This document shows, in pieces, positions 39,399 through 49,215 of a DNA stretch of 64,000 nt. The DNA lies in assembly GCF_012222965.1 (NCBI RefSeq), contig NZ_CP038241.1, positions 434,001-498,000 on the forward strand, in the 5' to 3' direction. The translations under genes were made by a program, and so were the position numbers. The first letter of the stretch is position 1, and every line of letters starts with the position of its first letter. The notes under the pieces are model-generated. The model saw nothing but the letters and a program-made list of their open reading frames with translations. It was not told the origin of the DNA and searched no databases. Source of the stretch: Allofrancisella inopinata (GTDB lineage Bacteria; Pseudomonadota; Gammaproteobacteria; Francisellales; Francisellaceae).

Positions 39399-40190
39399 AT
39401 GAAAAAAAGAATCCTGATTACAGGTTTAAATAGCTATATTGGTAACTCATTTGCGGCTAAATATAACTCAGATTTTAGTATTGATAAAATATCATTGCGC
39501 GATGTTTCTTTGTCGGACATAGATTTGAGTGGTTATGATGCTATATTGCATGTGGCAGGAATTGCTCATACTTCAAAAGATCCTAAACTAAAAGAAAAAT
39601 ACTATAAAATAAACGCCCAACTAACTTATGATCTGGCAAAACAAGCTAAAGATCAAGGTGTTCGACAGTTTGTGTTTTTAAGTAGTATTATAGTTTATGG
39701 CGATAGTGCTCCTATCGGTAAGCAAAAAGTTATAACTAAAGATACCGAACCTAAACCAGATGATTTTTATGGAGATAGTAAACTCCAAGCTGAAATTAAG
39801 CTAAATAGCTTGGCTAGTGATGACTTTAATATTGCTATAATTAGACCACCAATGGTATATGGTGATGGCTCAAAAGGTAACTATCCAAAGTTGGTTAAAC
39901 TGGCAAAGTATACTTTTATTTTCCCTGATATTAATAACCAAAGAAGTGTTATCTCGATAGATAATTTATCTAAAGAGATTGCAGAAATAATTTTACAAAC
40001 TAAACATGGGGTTTTTCTACCTCAAGATACCGAGTATTTTTGTACATCAAAATTTATCAAGGATTACAGAAAAAACATTTTGGCCAAGAACACTTATCTA
40101 ACAGTATTATTTAATCCAATTATAAGATTGATTGCTAAAAAAGTAGATTTTGTCAATAAAGTTTTTGGGAATTTGACATATAAATTATGA
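39399..40190 (+). CDS. wbtC: NAD-dependent sugar epimerase, WbtC-like
   Basis: 263-residue extended short-chain dehydrogenase; F. tularensis WbtC (annotated as UDP-glucose 4-epimerase) has this length. Motifs are ILITGLNSYIG (cofactor loop), HVAGIAHTS, FLSSIIVYG and the catalytic FYGDSKLQAE (Tyr-x3-Lys). Likely converts a cluster nucleotide sugar at C4; the exact substrate is not readable. It overlaps the next gene by 4 nt (ATGA). Confidence 0.85.
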   Translation: MKKRILITGLNSYIGNSFAAKYNSDFSIDKISLRDVSLSDIDLSGYDAILHVAGIAHTSKDPKLKEKYYKINAQLTYDLAKQAKDQGVRQFVFLSSIIVYGDSAPIGKQKVITKDTEPKPDDFYGDSKLQAEIKLNSLASDDFNIAIIRPPMVYGDGSKGNYPKLVKLAKYTFIFPDINNQRSVISIDNLSKEIAEIILQTKHGVFLPQDTEYFCTSKFIKDYRKNILAKNTYLTVLFNPIIRLIAKKVDFVNKVFGNLTYKL

Positions 40191-41410
40191 AGAAGCATAT
40201 ATTAATAGTTAGTCAATATTTTTATCCTGAGAATTTTAGGGTTAATGATTTAGCGGTTGAGTTATATAATAGGGGATATGAAGTCACAGTATTAACAGGT
40301 ATACCAAACTATCCTAAAGGTAGTTTTTTTGATGGATATGGTATTTTTAAAAAGAGAAAAGAAAATTATCATAATGTTAATATTGTTAGAATTCCTATAG
40401 TTTCTAGAGGGAGTTGTAAATTAAGGTTAGCATTGAATTATTTATCTTTTGTGGTAACAGGATATATTTGGAGGATTTTTACAAGGCTTAAACCTGACTA
40501 TGTATTTATATATGAAGTATCTCCAATGACCCAAGCCTTACCAGCTGTCAGCTTTGCAAAAAAAAGAAAAATTCCTTGTTATATATATGTAACAGATCTT
40601 TGGCCAGAAAGTGTAGAAGTTGTATTAGGTTTGAAAAATAAGTTAGTCCTTAAATATCTCAATAAAATGGTTGATTATATCTATAAAAATTGTGATAAAG
40701 TTCTAACATCTTCAAATAGTTTTATTAAAAAAATAGCTTCTAGAGATAATTCATACAATGATAAATTGATATTTTGGCCACAATATGCCGAAGAGTTTTA
40801 TAGTAAGATAGAAAGCAGAAATCAAGAAATATATCAAAAATATTTTAAAGGAGATGATTGTTTTAAAATAATTTTTGCAGGAAATGTGGGTGAAGCTCAA
40901 AATCTTGGTCTTTTAGTTGATGTGGCAAAGAAATTAAAATCAAATAAAATAGATACAATAAAGTTCTATATTGTCGGTGATGGAAGATACAAAGAAGAAT
41001 TGGTTAAAAAGATTAAAGTAGAGAGTGTAGAGGGATGCTTTAAATTTATAGAAAGACAACCTGCTGAAGATATTAAGTATTTTATGTTTGAAAGTGATGT
41101 AGCATTAATAAGTTTGTCTAAGTCAGAAATATTTTCTATGACAATACCTGCAAAAACACAGTCTTGCTTAGCTTGTGGTATCCCTATATTAGTATCAGCT
41201 GATGGTGAGATTCAAAATGTTGTAAAAGAAGCGAATGCTGGTCTTTGTAGTGATGCAAATGATAATCAAGGACTGTATAATAATATAGTTGAAATAAGTA
41301 ACTACGATAAGATTCGATTAAGCAGAATGGCAGAAAATGCTTTAAAATATTCAGTAGAAAAATTTAACAAAAATAAACTAATGGAAGAGTTGGATGACTT
41401 GTTTAAATGA
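40187..41410 (+). CDS. glycosyltransferase family 4, WbuB/WcaI-like
   Basis: 407-residue GT-B glycosyltransferase. The start ILIVSQYFYPENFRVNDLAVEL is the hallmark of WbuB-type enzymes. FAGNVGEAQNLGLLVDVAKKL and the C-terminal VSADGEIQNVVKEANAGL region are typical of the GT4 nucleotide-sugar site. WbuB homologues commonly sit next to L-FucNAc synthesis genes and are proposed L-FucNAc transferases. Here it directly precedes three genes that look like an L-QuiNAc/L-FucNAc pathway, so transfer of that sugar is a reasonable inference. It overlaps the next gene by 17 nt. Confidence 0.85.
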   Translation: MKKHILIVSQYFYPENFRVNDLAVELYNRGYEVTVLTGIPNYPKGSFFDGYGIFKKRKENYHNVNIVRIPIVSRGSCKLRLALNYLSFVVTGYIWRIFTRLKPDYVFIYEVSPMTQALPAVSFAKKRKIPCYIYVTDLWPESVEVVLGLKNKLVLKYLNKMVDYIYKNCDKVLTSSNSFIKKIASRDNSYNDKLIFWPQYAEEFYSKIESRNQEIYQKYFKGDDCFKIIFAGNVGEAQNLGLLVDVAKKLKSNKIDTIKFYIVGDGRYKEELVKKIKVESVEGCFKFIERQPAEDIKYFMFESDVALISLSKSEIFSMTIPAKTQSCLACGIPILVSADGEIQNVVKEANAGLCSDANDNQGLYNNIVEISNYDKIRLSRMAENALKYSVEKFNKNKLMEELDDLFK

Positions 41411-42413
41411 TTTTAAAGATAAAATTCTTTTAATAACAGGTGGTACAGGATCATTTGGTGAAACTGTAGCAAATAGATTTTTAGATAGTGATATAAAAGA
41501 AATACGTATATTCTCACGTGATGAAAAAAAACAAGATGATATGCGTAAGAAGTATAACTCAGATAAGTTGAAATTCTATATAGGTGATGTAAGAGATAGA
41601 AAGAGCGTTGATACAGCGATGAAAGGAGTTGACTATGTCTTTCATGCTGCAGCACTTAAGCAAGTACCATCTTGTGAGTTTTTTCCGATGGAAGCTGTTA
41701 ATACTAATGTTGTTGGTACTGAGAATGTATTAGATTCAGCGATATTTTATAATGTGAAGAGTGTTGTTTGCCTAAGTACAGATAAGGCTGCTTATCCTAT
41801 AAATGCTATGGGTATCTCTAAGGCAATGATGGAGAAAGTAGCAGTAGCAAAAAGTAGAAATTTGTCTAATAATGAAACTAAGATATCCATTACAAGATAT
41901 GGTAATGTAATGGCTAGTAGAGGTTCTGTAATTCCTTTATTCTCTCAGCTTATAGACGAAGATAAAAATCTTACTATCACAGATCCTGACATGACTAGAT
42001 TTATGATGACTCTAGAGGATGCCGTTGATTTGGTACTATTTGCATTTAGAAATGCAAACCAAGGTGACTTGTTTATCCAAAAAGCACCGGCAGCTACTAT
42101 CCAAACACTAGCTGAAGCAATTATGCAGAAGAAGAATAAAAAAGTAGGTATAGATATTATCGGATTTAGGCATGGTGAGAAGTTGTATGAGGTGCTAGTT
42201 ACTAAAGAAGAAATGGCTAGAGCCGAGGATATGGGGAAATACTATAGGATAGCTGCAGATGATAGGGACCTTAACTATAATAAATATTTCTCAGATGGTG
42301 AGAGCACTATTGCTAAGGCTGAGGATTATCACTCGCATAATACAAAGCAATTAAATGTTGATGATATGGTGAGAGAATTATCAAGAATAACAGGGTTTAG
42401 CTGGAATGAGTAA
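41394..42413 (+). CDS. UDP-GlcNAc 4,6-dehydratase/5-epimerase family (WbvB/WbjB/CapE)
   Basis: 339 residues. Motifs are LLITGGTGSFGETVANRF, HAAALKQVPSCEFFPMEAV, CLSTDKAAYPINAMGISKAMMEK and ITRYGNVMASRGSVIPLF. These mark the soluble CapE/WbjB/WbvB branch, which dehydrates UDP-GlcNAc and epimerises C5/C3 towards L-sugars. It overlaps the preceding glycosyltransferase and, by 8 nt, the following reductase, so the three are tightly coupled. First step of the proposed L-N-acetylquinovosamine or L-N-acetylfucosamine pathway. Confidence 0.88.
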   Translation: MTCLNDFKDKILLITGGTGSFGETVANRFLDSDIKEIRIFSRDEKKQDDMRKKYNSDKLKFYIGDVRDRKSVDTAMKGVDYVFHAAALKQVPSCEFFPMEAVNTNVVGTENVLDSAIFYNVKSVVCLSTDKAAYPINAMGISKAMMEKVAVAKSRNLSNNETKISITRYGNVMASRGSVIPLFSQLIDEDKNLTITDPDMTRFMMTLEDAVDLVLFAFRNANQGDLFIQKAPAATIQTLAEAIMQKKNKKVGIDIIGFRHGEKLYEVLVTKEEMARAEDMGKYYRIAADDRDLNYNKYFSDGESTIAKAEDYHSHNTKQLNVDDMVRELSRITGFSWNE

Positions 42414-43257
42414 TAGGGTTTTAGTATTGGGATGTAATGGTATGGCTGGTCATGTTATATCTATTTATCTTGAGTCGCGTGGGCATATTGTTGATAAACT
42501 AGCTAGAAGTCAGAAGGTTTTTGCAGATACAATTCTTGTTGATGTTTCTGACTTTGAGCTGTTGGAAAAAACTATTGTTGAGGGGAGATATGATTTTGTT
42601 ATTAATGCTGTAGGTGTACTAAATGCTGATGCAGAAGCTAATCATGATAAAGCAGTGTTAATGAATTCATATTTACCTAATTTCTTGGCGAGAGTAACGA
42701 AAAATTTGAAGACTAAAATTATTCATATAAGTACAGATTGTGTTTTTAGTGGTGATAAAGGCTCATATACAGAATTAGATATTACAGACACTAATACTTT
42801 CTATGGTAAATCTAAAGCTCTTGGTGAGTTAAATGATGATAAAAACCTAACTATAAGAACATCGATAATAGGACCAGACATTAATGAGAATGGTATAGGA
42901 TTGTTTAATTGGTTTATGAAATCTAGATTCTCAAAAGAACTATCAGGTTATTCTAAAGCTATATGGGGTGGGGTTACGACAATTGAGTTAGCAAAGTCAA
43001 TAGAAATTGCTATGAGAAATGAATTGTCTGGTCTGCACCATTTAACTAATAACCAAAAAATTAATAAATATGATTTACTAAGTTTGTTTAAAAAATATTT
43101 TGCAGATGATAGTTTAAATATATTGAAAAATGAATGCTATATAACAGACAAGTCTCTTAAAAGTAATAATCATTTTTTCAATGTTCCTAGCTATAAACAG
43201 ATGATTTTAGAAATGAGAGAATGGATTGTAAATAATCAAGAAATATATAATTATTAG
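42406..43257 (+). CDS. RmlD-like nucleotide-sugar reductase (WbvR type)
   Basis: 283-residue NAD(P)-dependent reductase. VLVLGCNGMAGHVISIYL, VINAVGVLN, ISTDCVFSGDKG and FYGKSKALGE (Tyr-x3-Lys) are RmlD-family motifs. It lacks the extra C-terminal cupin domain that makes WbjC/CapF proteins about 370 residues long. In the known pathways a short RmlD-like reductase (WbvR) after WbvB gives the L-rhamno intermediate leading to UDP-L-QuiNAc. That makes L-QuiNAc more likely than L-FucNAc, by inference. Confidence 0.82.
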   Translation: MSNRVLVLGCNGMAGHVISIYLESRGHIVDKLARSQKVFADTILVDVSDFELLEKTIVEGRYDFVINAVGVLNADAEANHDKAVLMNSYLPNFLARVTKNLKTKIIHISTDCVFSGDKGSYTELDITDTNTFYGKSKALGELNDDKNLTIRTSIIGPDINENGIGLFNWFMKSRFSKELSGYSKAIWGGVTTIELAKSIEIAMRNELSGLHHLTNNQKINKYDLLSLFKKYFADDSLNILKNECYITDKSLKSNNHFFNVPSYKQMILEMREWIVNNQEIYNY

Positions 43258-43266
43258 GATTCTATA

Positions 43267-44376
43267 ATGAAAAAATTAAAAGTTATGACTGTTGTGGGTA
43301 CAAGACCAGAAATAATAAGGCTTGTACCAAGTATTCAGAAGCTAGACTCAAGCAAGGCAGTTGAGCATGTATTAGTACATACTGGTCAAAATCATGACTA
43401 TGAACTTAATCAGGTATTCTTTGAAGACTTTAATTTGAGAAAGCCTGACTATTTTTTAAATTCAGTTACTAGTGGTAAACCAATGGAGACTATTGGTAAT
43501 ATCTTAATCAAAATTGATGAAGTTTTAGACAAAGAAAAGCCAGAAGCATTTTTAGTCTTAGGTGATACTAATAGTTGTTTATGTGCTATTGCAGCTAAGA
43601 AAAGAAAAGTGCCAGTATTTCATATGGAAGCAGGGAATCGTTGTTATGATTCTAGAGTGCCTGAAGAGTTAAATAGAAAAATAGTAGATCATATATCAGA
43701 TATCAATATGCCATATAGTGATATTGCTAGAGAGTGTTTATTAAGAGAGGGTTTTCCAGCTCAAAGAATAATAAAAACAGGTAGCCCAATGTTTGAAGTG
43801 TTGCAGATGAAGAAAGATGATATTCAAAAATCTGATGTTGTTGAAAGATTATCTTTAATGAAGGATAGATACTTTGTAGTATCAGCACATAGAGAAGAGA
43901 ATGTCAGTGATAGAGATTCATTTCTTGATTTGATGGAGTCATTAAATGCTGTTGCAGAGCTTTACAAGCTACCAATTATATTTTCTACGCACCCAAGAAC
44001 AAAGAAAATCATAGAAAAAGAGAGTCTAGAGCTTAATCCATTGATACAAATTATGAAGCCACTAGGTTTTAGTGATTATGTGAACCTTCAACTGAATTCT
44101 AAAGTGGTACTTAGTGATAGTGGTACTATCAGTGAAGAAAGTGCAATATTAGGTTTTAAAGCTCTAAATATTAGATATTCTCATGAAAGACATGAGGCTA
44201 TGGAGGAAGGCTCTGTAATGATGGTAGGGCTTAAAAAGGATAGGATATTACAAGGTTTAACCATTTTGAATGAAGAGAGCGAAGATAGAAGAAGATTGGT
44301 GGCTGATTATTCTATACCTAATGTTTCTGACAAGGTTTTAAAGGTAATACTGTCTTATTCTAATTATGCTTTTTAA
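43267..44376 (+). CDS. UDP-sugar 2-epimerase family (WbvD/WbjD/CapG)
   Basis: 369 residues of the non-hydrolysing UDP-GlcNAc 2-epimerase superfamily. Motifs are VVGTRPEIIRLVPSI, VHTGQNHDYELNQVFFEDF, LGDTNSCLCAIAAKK, HMEAGNRCYDSRVPEELNRK, SAHREENV and SDSGTISEESAILGF. CYDSRVPEE...R points to the CapG/WbjD/WbvD branch, which performs the last C2 epimerisation of UDP-L-QuiNAc or UDP-L-FucNAc synthesis. It is third in the 41.4-44.4 kb trio. Confidence 0.87.
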   Translation: MKKLKVMTVVGTRPEIIRLVPSIQKLDSSKAVEHVLVHTGQNHDYELNQVFFEDFNLRKPDYFLNSVTSGKPMETIGNILIKIDEVLDKEKPEAFLVLGDTNSCLCAIAAKKRKVPVFHMEAGNRCYDSRVPEELNRKIVDHISDINMPYSDIARECLLREGFPAQRIIKTGSPMFEVLQMKKDDIQKSDVVERLSLMKDRYFVVSAHREENVSDRDSFLDLMESLNAVAELYKLPIIFSTHPRTKKIIEKESLELNPLIQIMKPLGFSDYVNLQLNSKVVLSDSGTISEESAILGFKALNIRYSHERHEAMEEGSVMMVGLKKDRILQGLTILNEESEDRRRLVADYSIPNVSDKVLKVILSYSNYAF

Positions 44377-44381
44377 GCAAA

Positions 44382-45386
44382 ATGAATATAGTTATAAATA
44401 ATCCAGCCGCAAAAAGTGGTGGAGCTTTAACAATTCTTAAAAGCTATTTAGAACAAGCTTTACAAGATAAAGAAAATAATTATTATTTTTTTGTTTCATT
44501 AAGTTCACTATTTCAATATGAATCTAGTAATGTAAAAATATTTAATATAGGTAAGCAAAGTAGACTAAAAAGGATACTTTGGGATAGTTATATTTTTCGT
44601 AAAGAGTTAAAAAGAAAAAATATCAAGCCAGATACTATTATATCATTACAAAATACGCCTCTTAATGTAAGTGGAAATATTGAGCAAATAGTTTACTTTC
44701 ATCAAGCTTTATCTATTTCTGATAAGAAATGGAATATTTTTAGAAAGGATGAAAGAATCTTTTGGTTTTATAGAAATATATATCCTTTTTTTATAAAAAG
44801 AGGGCTTTCAAATGTTGATAAAGTTATAGTGCAAGCTGAATGGGTTAAAAAAGCATTTTCTAAAGAGTTTGAGTATAGCTTAGAGAGTATAGAAGTGGTC
44901 AAGCCTAAGCTTAAAAGTATTGATATATCAAAAGTAAGGACTTTAAATAAAAGTAAATTTAGAATTTTTTACCCAGCATTTCCTCTTAAGTATAAAAATC
45001 ATCATTTGGTAATAAAGTGGTTGTCTCGAATTGATAAAGATTTTGAATGTATTTTTACTTTTTCTAAAAATGATAATTCCTACTTATATGATTTGATCGT
45101 GATGAATAAACTAGAGAGTAAAATAAGGCTGGTTGGAAAATTGAATTATGATGAGGTTTTAGAATATTATAACTCTTCTAATTTAGTTTTATTTCCTAGT
45201 GAAATTGAGACCATTGGAATGCCATTAATTGAAGCAGTAGAGTTTATTAATTTGAAAATTATAGTTTCAGATCAGGAGTATTCTAGAGAAGCTCTTGGTG
45301 ATTATCATCAGGTGAAATTTATTAATATTAATAATCATGAAGAAGTCATCGAAGCAATTAATCAAGAAATATCAAATACAAAATAA
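44382..45386 (+). CDS. glycosyltransferase (GT4-like)
   Basis: 334 residues, GT-B-type. It starts IVINNPAAKSGGALTILKSYL, a pattern seen in polysaccharide-cluster transferases. FPAFPLKYKNHHLVIKWL, IRLVGKLNYDEVLEYYNSSNLVLFPSEIETIGMPLIEA includes the E-x7-E-like nucleotide-sugar motif. There is no membrane segment, so it is likely peripheral at the inner membrane. The sugar transferred cannot be read from the sequence. It sits 5 nt after the 2-epimerase gene. Confidence 0.8.
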   Translation: MNIVINNPAAKSGGALTILKSYLEQALQDKENNYYFFVSLSSLFQYESSNVKIFNIGKQSRLKRILWDSYIFRKELKRKNIKPDTIISLQNTPLNVSGNIEQIVYFHQALSISDKKWNIFRKDERIFWFYRNIYPFFIKRGLSNVDKVIVQAEWVKKAFSKEFEYSLESIEVVKPKLKSIDISKVRTLNKSKFRIFYPAFPLKYKNHHLVIKWLSRIDKDFECIFTFSKNDNSYLYDLIVMNKLESKIRLVGKLNYDEVLEYYNSSNLVLFPSEIETIGMPLIEAVEFINLKIIVSDQEYSREALGDYHQVKFININNHEEVIEAINQEISNTK

Positions 45387-45428
45387 GTAATGTTCTATAA
45401 TAAAGTAAGTTGAGAGGTAATTTTATAT

Positions 45429-46607
45429 ATGAATATAAGTAACAAATTTAAAGAAGTATTTATAGTTATTTTTGTATTTGATATATTCATTGAACTTTTT
45501 TTCAATCGTGGTATTGTTTTTGGTATAGAATATTCTTTCTATTTTCAGGTATTAACAGCTTGTCTTTTCCTATATATTTTGAGCTTTTCTTTAAGGAAGT
45601 GTGAGATTTATTATTTATTTTTCTTATTATCCTCCTGTGTGGTAAAATATTATCTTACTAATGATACTTATACACTATATTTTTATTTTCGTCTTGTTGT
45701 TTCTTTCTTACTATTTACTTTAATAACTAGTTATTTTGAGAAAGAAGATTTATATAAGACAGTTAATATTTTGTCAAAATTAGTTATATATTTTTTAATC
45801 CCTATTATTTTCTTCGAATTTCTATCAAAGAATCTATTTCATTCGAATATTTTTAATGAGTTGTTAGATGACTTATTAGGATATCGCCAGAGTGTTTCTA
45901 ATATTTTATTTGAAAGAAATAGTATTTATGCTATACAAGGGTTAAGCTCTGAGCCAGCAACTCTAGTGATTGGCTTATCTTGTTTTAATATAATCTATAT
46001 ATTATCTAATAAAAATTCGCCAATTAAATCAGAAATTTGTTTTTATGTGTGTTCGTTCATATCAGTCATATCAGGATCTTTCTCATCGATTATATTAATT
46101 TTAAGTAGTTTTATTATATTGTATGTTAACGTAGCCAGCATAAGTATGAAAAAAAGGTTGAAACTTTTATTTTTTGTATTGACATTATGTATGATCATTG
46201 TATTTCATCATAGGATACAAAATTTGTTATACTTTTTTGATTTGTATAATAATTACTATACAAATCAAAATGGTGGAGACTCTATATCTATTCGACTCGG
46301 ATCTATAAAAAATATATTAGATTTAAATATTTTAAATCTGTTATTTGGTGTTGTGAGCTTAAGAGAAATAACTCCTATTTATTCTCTATTTTTTACGCTA
46401 CTTACTAAAATTGGTATTATAGGCTTAATTCTATATGTACAAGTGTTTTTATATTTTTGCAAGAGAATAAAAAAAGAGTGGTTTTCTATTTTAATTTTTA
46501 TCTTTCCATATCTTGTATTAGGTGATTTAGAAATTGTCTATGGTATTGTAGGCTTCTTAGTATTTATATTATTGGGTGATTATAAAATAAGGGTTCATAA
46601 TTTTTAA
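45429..46607 (+). CDS. wzy: O-antigen polymerase (Wzy-like)
   Basis: 392-residue, highly hydrophobic protein with about ten predicted TM helices and a longer polar loop around residues 135-160 and another around 255-290 (YNNYYTNQNGGDSISIRLGS). Wzy proteins share little sequence but this topology is typical. Its place beside a Wzx-like flippase supports the call. It would join O-units at the periplasmic face, with length set by the Wzz-like protein at 29.5 kb. GAGAGG precedes the ATG. Confidence rests on topology and context. Confidence 0.72.
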   Translation: MNISNKFKEVFIVIFVFDIFIELFFNRGIVFGIEYSFYFQVLTACLFLYILSFSLRKCEIYYLFFLLSSCVVKYYLTNDTYTLYFYFRLVVSFLLFTLITSYFEKEDLYKTVNILSKLVIYFLIPIIFFEFLSKNLFHSNIFNELLDDLLGYRQSVSNILFERNSIYAIQGLSSEPATLVIGLSCFNIIYILSNKNSPIKSEICFYVCSFISVISGSFSSIILILSSFIILYVNVASISMKKRLKLLFFVLTLCMIIVFHHRIQNLLYFFDLYNNYYTNQNGGDSISIRLGSIKNILDLNILNLLFGVVSLREITPIYSLFFTLLTKIGIIGLILYVQVFLYFCKRIKKEWFSILIFIFPYLVLGDLEIVYGIVGFLVFILLGDYKIRVHNF

Positions 46608-46622
46608 GGTTTAATATTTACT

Positions 46623-48011
46623 ATGAATAACTCTTTTAAGAAAACTATAAAAGATTTTCTTATAATGATCTTTAGTCAGTTTGTGTTTTTAATATTATCA
46701 ATATTAAGAGTACTTATTTTGCCTATTTTTATGAGTTTAAATGATTATGGATATTGGCAGCTTTATCTTTTATATATATCTTATGTTGTTGCGTTATCTT
46801 TAGGTTTTAATGATGGTATTTATCTTAAATATTTGAAATATGATTATGATGATTTACCTAAAAAGGAAATTAGATCAGGGTTTAGAATTTTTATCATTTT
46901 TCAGATAATTCTTTGTATTGCTTTAATTTTATTGGCTTTGGTAACTGAAAGAACAATTGATAGTATTATTTTAGCTTTAGTTTTTCTAAATATTCCTCTA
47001 TTTGGAATTAATGGAGTATTTTTGATTATTTTTCAAACAACTAGAGATACTAAGAGCTATGCTTTTTATACCAACATAGATAAATTACTATTTTTAATAG
47101 TACTCATTATATTATTGTTTTTTATAGATGATAGCTATTTGTTACTGTTTGTACTGATAGTATTAGATATTTTAACTAGGCTTTTAGCGACCTTACTTAT
47201 GATAATAAAGTGTAAAGAATTGATTATTGGTAGTGTATATAACTTATCTAAGAGCTACAAGTTTTTTAAAGTTTATGTTCGTATTGGTATAAAGCTAATG
47301 TTAGCTGGAATAATAGCTATTCTAATATTAGGATTTAGCAGGTTTTTTATACATTTTTTTGAGAGTATAGATGATTTTGCAATTTATTCTTTCTCTCTTT
47401 CAATTATAAATTTTGTTTTAATCTTTTCCGCAGCTGTTAGTCTAATAGTTGCTCCAATGTTGGGTAGGATAGATAAAAACTTGTATTCAAAATGTTTCGT
47501 GAAATTAAGAGCTATATTAAAACTTTTTTCTTATTTTTTGCTTCTGCCCTATTTACCTATAAAGCTTATTATAGAAAATATATATCCAGGGTATATAACT
47601 ATGTTTAGTTATTTGCCATTTGTGTTTGGAATACTTTATGTTCAAGTACAAATGCAGCTGCTAATTAATCCGTTCTATAGTTTATTGCGGTGTGAAAATG
47701 AGTTATTAAAGGTTAATTTATTTACACTTATTATGACCTGTTCGTCAATAGTAATGAGTTATTATTTTTTTCAAAATATTCAAGTAGTTGTTATTGTAAC
47801 TTTTATCAATATGTTACTTAGGTTATATTTGTCAGAAGCTTTCATAATGAAGAAATTAAATATTTTGACTATTAATAATTTTAAAGCCTTACTAACAATA
47901 GCAGTTCTCTTTGGTTATATAGCTTTTATGTTGTTAGAATTTGATATATTAGGAGTGGAGCTGTTAATCTTAGCTATCTTTTATCAATTTGTATTTTTAT
48001 TAAGGAAATAG
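46623..48011 (+). CDS. wzx: O-unit flippase (Wzx-like)
   Basis: 462-residue integral membrane protein with about 12-14 predicted TM helices, characteristic of the MOP/polysaccharide transporter superfamily. The start FKKTIKDFLIMIFSQFVFLILSILRVLILPIFMSLNDYGYWQLYLLY matches the usual Wzx pattern of an amphipathic start and 'Y-G-Y-W' after TM2. It would flip undecaprenyl-linked units outward. It lies 15 nt after wzy and 2 nt before the next transferase. Confidence 0.82.
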   Translation: MNNSFKKTIKDFLIMIFSQFVFLILSILRVLILPIFMSLNDYGYWQLYLLYISYVVALSLGFNDGIYLKYLKYDYDDLPKKEIRSGFRIFIIFQIILCIALILLALVTERTIDSIILALVFLNIPLFGINGVFLIIFQTTRDTKSYAFYTNIDKLLFLIVLIILLFFIDDSYLLLFVLIVLDILTRLLATLLMIIKCKELIIGSVYNLSKSYKFFKVYVRIGIKLMLAGIIAILILGFSRFFIHFFESIDDFAIYSFSLSIINFVLIFSAAVSLIVAPMLGRIDKNLYSKCFVKLRAILKLFSYFLLLPYLPIKLIIENIYPGYITMFSYLPFVFGILYVQVQMQLLINPFYSLLRCENELLKVNLFTLIMTCSSIVMSYYFFQNIQVVVIVTFINMLLRLYLSEAFIMKKLNILTINNFKALLTIAVLFGYIAFMLLEFDILGVELLILAIFYQFVFLLRK

Positions 48012-48013
48012 GT

Positions 48014-49099
48014 ATGAATATTGTTTTTATTTGTGCATCGCCATCATGTGCTAACGGGATTTGTGCAAGAATAATTGCTGAAGGATTTAAAGTTGTAGGC
48101 TCGTATAAGGCAGAGTTTATTTACACTGCAGATCTTTCATATTCTAATATAACTAATCTTAATAGAGCCTTAATTTTTTTAGATAGAATAATTGGTAAAA
48201 CTAGTTTATGTTCCATACTTATAAAAAAGATAGTTCATGAACTGAATCTATTAAAGCCAGATGTTATAATACCATTTTGTTTACCTTATGAAGGAGCATA
48301 TGCCGCTGTTGAATATAAAAAAAAATATTCAGCAGAAGTGAAAATTATCCCTTTTTTGTATGATGAGTTTGCAGATAATAATTCTTTGAATAGATTTGTT
48401 TTTTTAAAGAAATTAAAGTATTTTAACAATAAGAAAATAGAGGATTATATTATCAAAGAATCTTATTTAATCAGCATTACTGAATCAACTATAAACCTTA
48501 ACAAAGAACAGAAAGCGTTAAAGTATGGGTTTCCTCTATTAAGTGAAAAAATAAAGCTTAATCCAGTTGAATATAGCTTTATATATGCAGGCGCTTTTTA
48601 TAAGAAGTTACGAAACCCGGAGCAAGTTCTGCAAATTATGAAAGAAGTTGTAATTAAATTGAATGGAATTTTTAATATATATTCTTCTGGAAACTGTAAT
48701 AGTATAGTAGATAAATATTGTTTGAAAGATAAAGTTGTAAGAAATGAAATATTATCTAATGAGAAAGTCTTGGAAGAGATGTCTAAATCGAATTTTTTAG
48801 TAATCCAAGGTAATAAGAATACGGACCAAGTTCCAAGTAAAATAATTGAAGCTATCTCTTTTGGTAAGCCTATAATCTATTTTTATTCTGATTATAATGA
48901 TGTTTTACTAATTCTTTTAAAGAAGTATGGTAATGCTATTAGCATTAGATTAAATTGTAATATAGAAGAAAGTATTGATCGCATTTGTGACTTTTGTTTT
49001 AAAAATAAGAATGTGATAATCTCTTATAAAGAGATTGAAAAAAGTTTTATGGAGTATAAAGCAAGCTATATAGTGAAAGATCTTATTGCAAAATTATAA
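48014..49099 (+). CDS. probable glycosyltransferase
   Basis: 361 residues. NIVFICASPSCANGICARIIAEGF at the start and DVIIPFCLPYEGAYAAVEYKKKY suggest a GT-B N-domain. SNFLVIQGNKNTDQVPSKIIEAISFGKPIIYFY is the C-domain nucleotide-sugar region with a Glu in the expected position. It follows wzx by 2 nt, so it is probably the last functional gene of the polysaccharide operon. Downstream lies an IS-derived chimera. Substrate unknown. Confidence 0.7.
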   Translation: MNIVFICASPSCANGICARIIAEGFKVVGSYKAEFIYTADLSYSNITNLNRALIFLDRIIGKTSLCSILIKKIVHELNLLKPDVIIPFCLPYEGAYAAVEYKKKYSAEVKIIPFLYDEFADNNSLNRFVFLKKLKYFNNKKIEDYIIKESYLISITESTINLNKEQKALKYGFPLLSEKIKLNPVEYSFIYAGAFYKKLRNPEQVLQIMKEVVIKLNGIFNIYSSGNCNSIVDKYCLKDKVVRNEILSNEKVLEEMSKSNFLVIQGNKNTDQVPSKIIEAISFGKPIIYFYSDYNDVLLILLKKYGNAISIRLNCNIEESIDRICDFCFKNKNVIISYKEIEKSFMEYKASYIVKDLIAKL

Positions 49100-49215
49100 G
49101 TTTGTAAAACTGAACAATTTAGGTTCTGTGCACAAAAAAATATAAATTGGATTGAAAATAGCTAAACTGTTGTTATTTAAAAGTTGAAAGACAATAAATA
49201 CCAAGGGTTTAGCAA

